From Toxorhynchites rutilus septentrionalis (taxonomy: Eukaryota; Arthropoda; Insecta; Diptera; Culicidae): a stretch of DNA of 64,000 nucleotides. The stretch is taken from assembly GCF_029784135.1 (NCBI RefSeq), contig NC_073745.1, forward strand, positions 102,194,125 to 102,258,124, given 5' to 3'. Below the pieces are notes generated by a model. That model had not been told where the DNA came from and ran no database searches. It saw nothing but the letters and a program-made list of their open reading frames with translations. A program made the position numbers and the translations under genes. This document shows, piece after piece, positions 43,151 to 53,161 of this stretch. The stretch's first letter is position 1. Each line of letters opens with the position of its first letter.

Positions 43151-44445
43151 AAGGGTGTGTCACATCAAATTGCATCACGGAAAAAACGCTGTAGAAATTT
43201 AATTTTTAGGAATTATATCTTCAGCTTTCGCTTATAATCAGATAAGAGTGTATAGATCACGTTGACCATGCTTCACTGTCAATTTTTCGTAAATTTGGAA
43301 AAATGTCGTCGAACGAAAAAGAGCGTCGTGAATTGATCCTGTGCACTCATTTCGAGAATCCGGAGTTGTCACATCGGGACATCGGTAAGATGCTGGGAAT
43401 CGTCCAATCCACGGTCAGCAGAGTACTAAAACGATACTTTGAGAACCTAACCATCGACAGGAAGGTGAAGAACGGCAAAAATGGATGCTCCGTTAGTGAA
43501 AAAGATCACAAGCGCGTAGTTAAGCAGTTTAGACGTGATCCGAGAAGTTCGGTCCGGGATGTCGCCAATAAGCTGAATTTGTCAAGTTCATTCGTCCAGC
43601 GGACCAAGCAGCGGGAGGGCCTGCGTACATACAAGGTTCAGAAGGCTTCTAACCGCGACGAAAAACATGGTGGGGAAGACGCGAGCCCGGAAGCTGTACA
43701 CCGAAATGCTGACGAAGTCGCATTGCCTGGTAATGGACGACGAAACCTACGTCAAAGCGGACTTTCGTCAGCTGCCCGGCCTGTTGTTCTTCTCCGCAGA
43801 GGACAAATTCAGCGTTCCGGAGGAGATTCGCAAGCAGAAACTATCCAAGTTTGCCAAAAAGTACATGGTGTGGCATGCGATCTGCTCTTGCGGAAAGCGG
43901 AGCGCCCCCTTCGTGATGACCGGCACGGTAAACGGGCAGGTTTACCTTAAGGAGTGCCTACAGAAGCGCTTACTACCACTATTGAAGCAGCACGAGGGCC
44001 CGTCCATCTTCTGGCCGGATCTCGCTTCGTGCCACTATTCCAAGGACGTGTTGGAGTGGTACGAAGCCAACGGGGTCACCTTCGTGCCGAAGGAAATGAA
44101 CCCGCCCAACGCGCCGGAGCTTCGCCCAATAGAGAAATATTGGGCGATTATGAAGCAGGCCCTCCGGAAGAACCCAAAAGTTATCAAATCGGAGGCGGGC
44201 TTCAAGAGAAAATGGATTTCTGTTCAAAAAAAAAACTACAATCTGACGATGTACAGAACCTTATGGACGGGGTAAAGAGGAAGGTGCGAGCATACGGGCT
44301 TGGGCTCGAAGTATGAATAAAAAGAAAATGCCAAAAGTTGTTTAATAGTTTTTATTTTACTGTCTAAAATTTTCAAAAGGATCGGTCTACTGGGCGAATT
44401 TCTACAGCGTTTTTTCCGTGATGCAATTTGATGTGACACACCCTT
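43151..44445 (+). mobile_element. ITmD37E element, 1295 bp, perfect 49-bp termini
   Basis: It starts AAGGGTGTGTCACATCAAAT. The first 49 bases are exactly inverted at the other end (ATTTGATGTGACACACCCTT). TA flanks at 43149-43150 and 44446-44447. Size, terminal sequence and transposase fit the ITmD37E family first described from mosquitoes. It inserted between the mariner transposase start and the mariner right terminus. Confidence 0.9.
43303..44316 (+). pseudogene. ITmD37E transposase with two frameshifts
   Basis: The product would be about 338 residues, the family size. The first frame gives MSSNEKERRELILCTHFENP, a helix-turn-helix region (LSHRDIGKMLGIVQSTVSRV) and a second one (SVRDVANKLNLSSSFVQRTK). 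Near 43665 the frame moves +1: VGKTRARKLYTEML, CLVMDDETYVKADF (first Asp), FWPDLASCHYSKDV (second Asp), ELRPIEKYWAI (Glu, 37 residues after the second Asp). At the 10-A run 44226-44235 it shifts again, and the true C-terminus ends ..VQNLMDGVKRKVRAYGLGLEV at 44316. The catalytic triad is intact, but the product is not translatable as one chain. Confidence 0.9.
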
Positions 44446-44534
44446 TAGTATGACTCGATACAATGAATACAACTAGAACTATGCGCTTACAACGACACCT
44501 CGCGGAAATACCGCAGGACTTTTTTGACAGTCTA

Positions 44535-44829
44535 ATATTTCGCTCAGAGGTCAGATATTTGTTTTGTTACAGTCAGTGCTTTTTCGTTGTGTATCGGGAC
44601 ATTCTGTCGAATTTGCAGACATTTGATTGGGATTTAGTTTGCTCAACATGCAGAGTAAAACAGATTATTGTACCCTTTAGTTTGTTTTTGTCGTAGTTGC
44701 TGCTGCTCTCTGCGCTCTGTGTCCAATTGTTGCTCTGGCTCCGGTTTCGGCGTTTATCACGGCTCCTGGAATGGATATGTAGTTCGGTGATGACTCGGTG
44801 CTAGATAGATGAAACGCAAGATCCATGTA
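44535..44829. other. No recognised feature
   Basis: This is flanking DNA right of the mariner, with no supported gene. Confidence 0.4.
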
Positions 44830-44934
44830 ATATTTTTTTTTTTTTTTTTTCTTTCTTTATTAAAGAGATTTTCAGCCAAAGGCTGGTTCATCTCTAGTGT
44901 AATAGATATATTGTAGAATAAATAAATTGATTCC
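44830..44934 (-). mobile_element. LINE 3'-end fragment, severely 5'-truncated
   Basis: A run of about 18 T (44830-44848) followed by CTTTATTAAAGAGATTTTCA and CCAAAGGCTGGTTCATCTC is the reverse of a LINE 3' UTR plus poly(A). Flanking TCCATGTAAT (44822 on) and TCCATGTGAT (44934 on) resemble a target duplication with one difference. Confidence 0.6.
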
Positions 44935-44949
44935 ATGTGATGGAAATAT

Positions 44950-46034
44950 TTTCGGAGTGTTTATTCGTCCGATCGAAGGATAACAGATTCTCCACCGCCT
45001 CCACAAGAAATTCAAACTACTTGCAATTCGTCACAAGCACTGCGAAAATTGTTGATAAATTGAATTAAATGATACATACTATACCATAACTATCGATTCT
45101 ATACGACCAAAACGACACTTCCTATTTGTCTTCCATTTCTCATTTGTTTTTGTGCGCTGTCAACAGTTCAAGACATATCGACGATTGTCACCTAGGATTC
45201 CCAGTTCATGTGACAATCGTCACGTATATTTGAGAGCGAGAATAAGGTGAGAGTTCATTCAAGTGAGATTTCTCAGGGCATAAGCCTGGTGGAATCGCGT
45301 GACATACGTGACAATTGTCATCTCACCTCACACGCCACGCAGAATCGGGCCGATTATTTCAGAATGCATCGAAATTTTTGTAATAGATTATGTTCTTCGT
45401 CACAAATAAATTTGATGGACGTCCTTATACGTTTGATGTGATGTCTAGGACTACCAAAATATGTGAACGGAAGAATTGTCAAACGATCATTGTATTTTAC
45501 ATTTTCCTCTGAAATTATTGCACATCTCATGTTTACGTAGTTCTCGAACCGCGAAAGTTCATTCACCTCTAGTGTCTGAAATGATGATTTTCCCAGGATT
45601 CTCACTTTTAAAGTACGTTTTAGGGAAAAAAATACCCCCGACTTGCATGTTTTGACAAAGCGGATTCCTCCAGGCACATTGATTTTGAAGGAAAACACAG
45701 CTCGGTGGGAACAAAAATACCCCCGACTTACATGTATATTTGCGAAGCGGATTTCCACAGGTACATCGATTTTGAGTTCTGTGTTGGGGAAACCGTAAAT
45801 CGGGCCAATCAAAACTTGGCAGTTAGGGCGTTTAGATAACGCTTGACATTTTACAGTGATTCAATCGTTCATCTAATGAAAAATAACATTTTATTAACTG
45901 TGATAGTGAGCACACAAATCGACAGAATAAATGTATGGGAAAAAAGGAAGTTCTTCCAGTTTTCATGAATTTAAACCGTTTAGAGATTAGCGAATTATAA
46001 TGTATAGCATATCAAACATGAGAAATCGTTCACA
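44950..46034. other. Gene-free stretch
   Basis: No gene is seen. A diverged 85-bp tandem duplication occurs at 45631-45800: AATACCCCCGACTTGCATGT and AATACCCCCGACTTACATGT, each followed by an AAGCGGATT..CCA(C/G)AGG..A(C)AT(T/C)GATTTTGA block. The motif TGACAATCGTCAC also repeats around 45182-45225. Confidence 0.5.
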
Positions 46035-46130
46035 GTGAAAATAGTTATTAATGTTAACTTTATTTCATAAAAACGTGACCTGTTTTCAGATTTGGCATCC
46101 TTCCGGAAAGACGTAGTTCTACGTCAAAAA
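46035..46130 (-). repeat. Copy of the GACGTAG..CTACGTC dispersed repeat
   Basis: Reverse orientation relative to 15805. AATAGTTATTAATGTTAAC, CATAAAAACGTGACCTGTTTTC and GACGTAGTTCTACGTC (46110-46125) are shared. Confidence 0.75.
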
Positions 46131-46501
46131 AGTTATTTTTGGGATAAATGGGAAAAAAATGATTTTTTGGGTAGCCCTAAAATGGAAATGATCACCCTAC
46201 ACCCTACACTTTTCACGAAAATTTGAGAACCACTATATCGGTTTGAAATGGAATGGCTGTATATAAACATTTCCATCACACTTCTACACTCTGCCCAACT
46301 TCTATAAGGCCAGGTGATGATCTTGCTGCTTTGTGCCATTGTAAACAAACCATGCTTCAACTTATATTACGTATGTGTGCAAGCGCTGAGCGTAAACCAA
46401 AGTTTTGGTTTTTTCAAGTGTCAATTTTCTATGAGACCAGTTACATTTTTCCGTTGTTTTAGTTGTTTTGATCAATAAATCTGGAAAATACCGAAAGGGA
46501 A

Positions 46502-47130
46502 ATGAGAAAAGAAAGACAAATCGATGCATTTCACCAAGAAAACGTTGGTAACAGAGAAATTTCTCGTCGGATTGGACGATCCCATCAAGTAGTGCTCAAT
46601 TATTTGACGAATCCTCAAGGATACGGTAAGAAGGAGAGAGCTCCACGTAAATCGAAGGTCTCTGACCAGGATAAGCGGAGAATAGCCTTAAAATCGCTTT
46701 TGCAAATAAAGCAATATTTCAATTCAAATGTTACTCGGGTGGCAATTCGACAAGTATTGGTAAAAAATCCTCACATAAAGACGGTTTCAAAGGTTGAAGC
46801 TCATCATCTTACACCATCTCACAACGGAAGATGTCTGAGTTTTGCCAAAGCTCACATGAACCGACAGTGGGACATGGTATGTTGTGACAAAGAATGTTTC
46901 CAAAAGAATACATTTTGCTATATACCATAACGAAAAGTTCTTCAATGTATAGGTTATCTTGACTGACGAAAAAATGTTCAATTAGAATGGTTCTGACGGT
47001 TTCAACGGGTGCTGGCGTGATTTACGGCAGAAGAAACAGTATTTTTCGACTATAAATTTTGATGAAGGCTCGTGCATGGTTTGGGCGGGATTCTGTGCAA
47101 CCGGAAAGCTCAAAATAGCTTCCACATAAA
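46502..47130 (+). pseudogene. Tc1-type transposase with an apparent intron
   Basis: MRKERQIDAFHQENVGNREI begins a helix-turn-helix (SRRIGRSHQVVLNYL) and a second DNA-binding half (ALKSLLQIKQYFNSNVTRVAIRQVL) ending HMNRQWDM at 46876. The catalytic part resumes at 46953 as VILTDEKMFN. A TAG at 46983 interrupts it, after which it reads NGSDGFNGCWRDLRQKKQYF and GSCMVWAGFCATGKLKIAS. The 76 nt between carry GT..AG borders. The second Asp and the Glu are missing because the rest of the domain is deleted. It is non-functional. Confidence 0.85.
46877..46952 (+). other. Probable 76-nt phase-0 intron in the Tc1-type transposase
   Basis: It starts GTATGTTG (a near-ideal donor) and ends TTCTTCAATGTATAG. 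Removing it joins ..RQWDM directly to VILTDEKMF, matching the normal spacing of Tc1 transposases. 76 is not a multiple of three, so the reading frame is continuous only after splicing. An indel-driven insertion with chance borders is the alternative. Confidence 0.6.
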
Positions 47131-47488
47131 AAAAATCAAAGAAAATCATTCGGCAGCATTTGGTAAATAGTATTCCAACACAAATTTTCCGTGTTTTTAG
47201 CTGAAATGGCAAGGTTGCCCATTATTGACATGTAAATCAGCCGATAGTTTTAAATTTTTCATTTAATTGATACTTATGAATTTTGAAATGGTGTTATAGA
47301 AACTTGACAGCTGAAATTATCATATTTAAGCACAATAAATAAACGAACAACTCTTTAGAACTAAATTGACCTTCAATAAATATTATTGTAAGCAATCAAC
47401 AATGTATGAATGTATCTTGTTGAAACTCTAACTGTTTGTGTTGCAACGAAATAGAATCAGGGTGGTCTTATAGAAGTTGGACAGTGTG

Positions 47489-47824
47489 TAGGTGGATTGA
47501 CACTATTTTCGTAACTTAAATAATCATTCAAGACACTTATATGTTGTCAAATTATCTTGAAATTATTGAGAAATTGATTTCTAAACATAATTCTTAATAG
47601 AAAGAAATATTCACTACTTTGACCCATTGTCACCCCCTCTAAGGGGTGAGATGGGGTCAACTTTCATTCAATCGTAGTTCAGTGAAAAATTAATATTATT
47701 CAACAATTCCTTCAACACTTACGAGTGTTCATCATTAGAGAACATTTCTACGTAATCAGAATTGTGTTTTACTTCAATTTACAATAGTTATTCAACAAAA
47801 AGTTCGAAAACTAACTTTTTTTAC
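47489..47824. other. Repeat junction, gene-free
   Basis: TTTGACCCATTGTCACCCCC faces AGGGGTGAGATGGGGTCAAC at 47619-47661. These are two diverged repeat termini head to head, related to the terminus at 40433. No gene was found. Confidence 0.45.
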
Positions 47825-48095
47825 CCTTCTTCTTGAATGGCGTTAACGTTCCCTGTGGAACTTTTGCCGTCCCAATGGATGCATTAACTAGCGTCATTTA
47901 TTAATACTCAGTTGAAATTTCTTAAGCCAAATAACACGCCTTGAATGTATTCCGAGGGACAAGCTCTAGAATACACGTGACCACAGTGCAAGTCGGAGAA
48001 AATTTCTCTGACGAAAAATCCCCCGGCCAGAACGGGAATCGAACCCGAACACCCGGCATGATAATGTGAGACGCTAACCACTTGGCCACGGTTGT
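47825..48095 (-). mobile_element. tRNA-derived SINE, full-length, minus strand
   Basis: The A box TGGCCAAGTGG (minus; 48078-48088) and B box GGTTCGATTCC (minus; 48035-48045) lie about 32 bp apart, as in tRNA genes. The body with TTCAAGGCGTGTTATTTGG and the tail ending AAGAAGAAGGG match the copies at 3941 and 28562. It is inserted in a repeat with a TTTTGACGGTACT terminus at 48134. Confidence 0.85.
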
Positions 48096-48209
48096 AACTT
48101 TTTTGACCCATTTTCACCAATTTTGACGGTACTCAAAATGGGCGGAAAGTTTGAACATTCTTGAAAACGCAGAACAAATTTAATTTATTTTTGAAAATAG
48201 ATCTGAATG

Positions 48210-49430
48210 TACTTTTAAACAAATTTGTTTTACGTGTCTACGTGGATATTATCTGTACCCCCACCCCCTCACTATGTACAATCGTGGACATTACGTTAGG
48301 TTAAGTTTGACGTATAGATTGATGAAGCAATTAGGCGTGCTTGGTTGTATGGTAACAAAAACAAACATGAGAAAACAGTCTCAGCATCGTTGGAGTTCGT
48401 AACTCAACAACAACTGATGATAGTGGAAATGGGTATCGTATCAAGTTTCTGCTAACACTGTTGATGTACGAGAAGACAAGTATGTCATTGTGGCAAATAA
48501 ATTATTGTTGTTTTTTTTCTCTTATGTCTTGTCAACATCTCATGATTCCATCGATACCTGGCTCATTTCCCTGCCGGAATGACGGAACCGGCATGTGATT
48601 GACGCCAGCCGCCGATCAGCGTTACAACAAGCTAACGTAAACATATGATGGACGCCCCATCGTGCCAAAGGTGGATAGATATGATGGAACAGGTAACAGG
48701 TGACTCGAGGGGCTGGGTGGCAGAAAAATGTTGACGTTGTTGCTGTTGATGTTTTGTTTGTGTAGTGTAGTGTGTATGTAAATGGGTTTGGTTTTGCTTG
48801 TTTGACCACGCCTCTCCAGGAAAGCGTGAAGAGTGTGTGTGCAGCGATGAGGAACGGCGGGAGGATGCCGACAAAGGCGAAAAGCTCTTCATAAGCCAGA
48901 GCAATGGCGCTGGAGATGATAGCGATGATGATGCTGCTGCTGATGATGACGACGATGATGTTGATGATGATGGCGACGGTTCCAGTGTCGAGAAAATGGT
49001 AAAGATTTTGTGTTAGATTGTTACTGAATGGGAGCGCGCATAAAAAGGAATAAATTTATTATTATATGGCTCGCTTTTTGAGGATACAGTTTATTTTTAA
49101 CCCCCACCTCCTCCATGGAGCTGAAAAGTTTTGCATTGCAATGAAAACCCTTTTTTGGACAAACTGTCGGTGAAAATGGGAGGAAAAAGGGATTGCGCCC
49201 CAACCCCACTTTGCTTCGGCCCAATTCCTCGGCACGCAAACGGTAGAGTTATTTGTTTGTTGTTTGTTCTCGTGCTTGTTGTTTGGTGTTATATGTTTAT
49301 GAGATTTGTCGTTTCATTTTACTGCGATTTTGTGCTGTTTGCCTGACTGCCGGGCCATCCGATGGCAAAATTTAGCACCGCTTCAAACAGACTGTGACGG
49401 TTGGGAGTAAATTTCGCTGAAATATGTTCT
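48210..49430. other. Repeat-free island with higher GC
   Basis: No transposon motif is seen. It holds the candidate exon at 48820-48998. Other open frames are unconvincing. Confidence 0.4.
48820..48998 (+). CDS. Candidate host exon, acidic (low confidence)
   Basis: CCACGCCTCTCCAG precedes 48820 as a plausible acceptor, and GTAAAG follows 48998 as a donor. The 179-nt segment is open in one frame: it enters after the first base of a codon and leaves in phase 0. It reads GKREECVCSDEERREDADKG, EKLFISQSNGAGD and then an Asp-rich run. The Asp run comes from a GAT-type trinucleotide tract (about 48916-48980), so openness is partly a compositional effect. No family was recognised. If real, it would be an internal exon of a plus-strand gene extending outside the window. 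Confidence 0.25.
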
Positions 49431-52020
49431 GAATTTGAATATTACGATTATAGGTGCTCTGACAAACATAACTTTCCCTGGAAAAGTGAAAGGTTACAGC
49501 TACTTCTCCATTGTACGTACAACTGGAATTACTGACAAGTTTTAATTAAACAAGATCATCAGTGTTGTCAAGATTTCGGTGTCACCATTCATTATTATTT
49601 TTATCATTCCATATCTGACGCCGAATCACCCCTGTCCATGATGCACGATAATGGTATCCTGAGACGGTGTCCCCTAATGAATAATTCGGTTTATTCTTCC
49701 ATCGGCATTTGACATTCCCTCGTTTCAATGCCAAACCGCAAATCCTTCGGCCACTCGTTGTCAGCCCGGACGTGACGAGATGGGATAACCTGTTTGGTGT
49801 GTAGATGCGGTGGATCATTTCCTCATTAATGTTTCGAATAGTCAGAGCATTGCTTCTGATAACTGTTGTATTGTGCGTGACCACCATAATCGATGTCGAA
49901 GATTGCAATAAACGTCGTTGTCAATCCCGACACCATCATGCGCCATTTGAGCATTCAAATTCGATCGACACTTGATGCACACTTCTTTTCCCAGCAAAGA
50001 AACCCCGATGGGTTTAATAGAAGGAAAACAATTCCACAAAGTGTCTGCCTCAATCTGTTTTTCAATTTGTAATTCCTTTCCGAGGAAAGGAAAGGTGAGA
50101 TGACTCCCCTCGTCACACCGTTTGACAGTTATCGATTTCGGCTCTGCCAAACACGATTTACCGCGATGTATGCAAAGAGGGATGTAATTAGGAGGAAAAT
50201 ATCAATTGTCAGTTGGAGGAACATTTTTGTTGTCGTTTTTGTTTGGCAATCAGTGGTGGGAATGTGGCTAGGGAGTTAAAGTAAATTTACATAAGGTTCA
50301 ATTACCTGTTCAAGTTTTAATCGGTGGCAGCCACACTTCCATAGTTCATTGAAATCTGAAAAAATAAAAAGATCTCTTGCATTCATTGTATGTTACTAAA
50401 ATCTCGTATTCCAAAATTAAGTTACAATCGGTTGGAATTCTTAAGTTTTCTTCTGAAACTGTTTTCATACTATGGTTCATTGAAATTGAAAAATTGCTAA
50501 AAAATGGTAATGTTTGTCAATTGAGAATATAGAAAAGTAGAAAATATCGGTATTTACAGGAAGCGGAAAATCACACCAGTGGCCAGATACCAGAGGCTTG
50601 ATAACATCTCGAAGCATATTAAACATTTTCAAATGTTGAAAATGTTCAACATTATGAATATTTCAATTTGCAACATGTTTATGTTTCAAAAATCTATCAT
50701 TATTGCTCTCACCCTTGGAGGGAAATACCTTCCATATCTTCAGATCCCAGAAAGTGCCGTAATGCGATAGAAATCCATGGCGATCAGCGCACATTTTCAA
50801 CTCCGACACCGATGAAAAATTTGTGAATTTAATAGCAATTGTTCCGCCACGTGGCCACTTTTCATCGTTTTCCCCTCGTACCCATTAGCGTCAGCATCCG
50901 ATAGCGATTATCTACTGGTCTAATTTTTTCGTTCCCTCGCTCTCTTTCAAATGTCGATCAAATGATTCGATAACGACGGTACAATATGCATCTGTACATT
51001 TAACGAATCATGTGTGTGTGTGTGCTTATCAAAAAGTGTACTGCTAGCATTGTGCGAGAGAAATATTTTTCTCTTTGGTGGGAGCAATATTTTTCTGGTT
51101 AGATGTGATATATTGACTTTTTCCAAACTTTCAGACACTTTTCGACAACCCAATATTCAATTCTCCACATTCTTAGCTTGATTCTGTGAAATAACTGAAA
51201 AATAACCCAAAAATTGTAGGATTTTTAGTCCGGAGCACGATCGCTTGTTATAGCTGTTGAGTGGAGCTTACATTGCAACATTTACTTTTTCCAAAGTGAC
51301 CGTTTATTTGTTGCAGTGTTTGTTCTCTGTATTTCTCTGCAATTTTTTAATTGTCCCTATATACATTGAATTCACTGGTAAAGTGTATAAAAATATGCTT
51401 CTGCCGTTTAGTTCAGTCAGTGCATTTGTAGTTTCTGTGATGTTATTTTGTTGTCCAAGTTTGTTCTATGATGTTTCTGATCCATTTATTTCAAATATCT
51501 CGACCATCAACATTGACGTCACCATCACATCGAGAGACTCAAGTTTCACCATTTCCATATCGTTTCTACGTCTTAAAGTGAAACATACAACCTACAAACA
51601 AAACTAGATTTCTCACCTTTACCCGAGCAGATGAATAGATTGTTGATACCTTTTAATGAGTAGACAGTGTTTGCAGAATAAATGTACACCCTATGTTCCA
51701 TGGAAATAGAATGGATTGGAAGAAATACCGCACACTCACACACATAGTCAATCAATAACCTACCTGAACAGAAACTGGATATACCCAACTAATGCTTTTT
51801 CTTTCATAGCCACAATGCATCGTAAGAAAAAGGATACAACCAAAGAATGTCAGAATAATGAGGTGCGTTGAGTGTTGAAACGCAACAAATCGATTTTGAA
51901 CTGAAGTATAGGTAAAAAGCGGTGCAGTTTTTGATCACCGTAAATTTATACGGTGAAAACTTGGAATCCAGTTTCGCTAGATGATGTTTTGATGAACAAC
52001 TACGTATTTCAACAAGGGCA
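49431..52020. other. Long stretch without recognised gene or repeat
   Basis: It includes a less AT-rich island at 49560-50290, another at 50770-51200, and a (GT)n run near 51010-51023. The 116-codon open frame at 51257-51607 (MSGAYIATFTFSKVTVYLLQ...) is hydrophobic and T-rich in base composition, with no family recognised. I do not call it a gene. Confidence 0.4.
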
Positions 52021-52072
52021 CCAAATCGGAAAACAGGTCACGTTTTTATGTAATAGTTTTGACGTTAATAAC
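52021..52072 (+). repeat. Fragment of the GACGTAG-type dispersed repeat (left of Tigger-like element)
   Basis: GGAAAACAGGTCACGTTTTTATG and ACGTTAATAACTA match 15855-15890. The rest of that repeat (TTTCGCC.GCG..TTTTG.TGATTCGC) resumes after 59284, so the Tigger-like element split it. Confidence 0.7.
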
Positions 52073-52624
52073 TACAGTGAAAGCTCTCTGTAGCGACATC
52101 GCGAGGGACCGTCGTTATAGAGAATTGTCACTATAAAAGTTTGTCGTTATAGAGAGCTTAGATGTCGCTATAAGGAGTGAAACGTCCAAGCTCACGCAAA
52201 ACAATCAAATTATATTAAAAACAAAAACAATTGCTGTCTAACCATCTTGAAACAAAAAACATTAAAAAAATGGATATAAAATTCAGTTCCTTCGTCCGAT
52301 ATTTTTTTTTTTTAGACAGAAAAAATAGTAAATTGTTAATTGTTTTTATTTTTAAACCAGCATAGATAATCTGGAAAGCATCTGTTTGCTGGTTTTGAGA
52401 GGGTGGGTTTATAGTTTCATTATTGGCGTCAGGCCCTGATTTAATAAATGATTGATTTTATTTGTCTCATCGCCAGACAAAATATACCAATTGAACATCA
52501 TTGAAGCCGATATTCTTACCCTTTTCCCGACTCTAGTCTATATTTTTGATGATGAATGAATTCGCATTAGGCAGCACATTGAATTCATTAGACAATGTTG
52601 TCTTTTTAGTACCTATTTCGACCC

Positions 52625-52632
52625 TTTGAACT
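52625..52632 (+). repeat. LINE target-site duplication, left
   Basis: TTTGAACT lies next to the poly(A) side and is repeated at 58786-58793, past the 5' end of the LINE. Confidence 0.55.
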
Positions 52633-52648
52633 ATTTTATTTTTTTTTT

Positions 52649-53161
52649 TCCAAAATATATTTGTTTATTAAGGCACATGTGGCGTTAGCCTGACGGGGCC
52701 GGGAGTCCAATATTTTGACAATTTTTGTCTTACAACTATGTTAGTAATATGTAACCGATTACTCGCGGTTGGCTCGAGGTTAGTATTACAAGTGTTCTCA
52801 TAATTGGTATGTTGCAGTCTTCGATGCTCTATACGTGTGCCCGACACGGGCTACTTCCTATTGGGATGCAGCTGACCATTAATCAGCAACGCTCCCTAGT
52901 CTGTACCCCATATCTAGCGTGGTGCGTCTTTCTCGACTCGAGGAATCCAGGATAGAATGGTCACTAGCCGGCGCAATCATCAGTTCGTGTAGAGTTGTCA
53001 TGAGCGGTACAACCTTTGGCTCTTGTTGAATGATCAGTGGACTGCACAACCTTCGGCCCGTGCATCTGTAAAGAGTGTGTGTATGTATTGCCGCGACTAT
53101 GTAAAAGTTTATCGATCGGATAGGAGGGATATGAAACGGGGACACAACGAAGGAAACATCA
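52649..53161 (-). other. LINE 3' UTR
   Basis: About 510 bp between the ORF2 stop and the A-rich tail. It is closely matched by the truncated copy at 32268-32878. It may hold the signal recognised by the reverse transcriptase. Confidence 0.8.

Larger units (their letters stand above)
41959..44532 (-). mobile_element. mariner element (DD34D) carrying a nested ITmD37E element
   Basis: GGCTGTCAAAAAAGTCCTGC at the left and GCAGGACTTTTTTGACAGTC at the right differ at one position over about 27 bp. TA flanks both (41957-41958, 44533-44534). Removing the nested element (43151-44445) leaves 1.28 kb, the normal mariner size. The transposase lies on the minus strand at 42032-43053 and is broken. Confidence 0.9.
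46287..47488 (+). mobile_element. Tc1-type element, 1.2 kb
   Basis: CACTCTGCCCAACTTCTATA at the left and TATAGAAGTTGGACAGTGTG at the right are inverted with few differences. TA lies at 46285-46286 and 47489-47490. It encodes a Tc1-like transposase, broken and internally deleted, on the plus strand. CACTGTCCAACTTCTATA-type ends are typical of a Tc1-like lineage in insects. Confidence 0.85.

Noticed and set aside
48909..48990. A GAT-rich tract as evidence of an acidic protein domain by itself.
   Set aside because: Trinucleotide repeats keep a frame open by composition. Only the non-repetitive part and the splice-like borders count, so the exon call is held at low confidence.
51257..51607. A 116-codon hydrophobic open frame.
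   Set aside because: The hydrophobicity follows from T-rich sequence. There is no signal-like start, family match or gene context.
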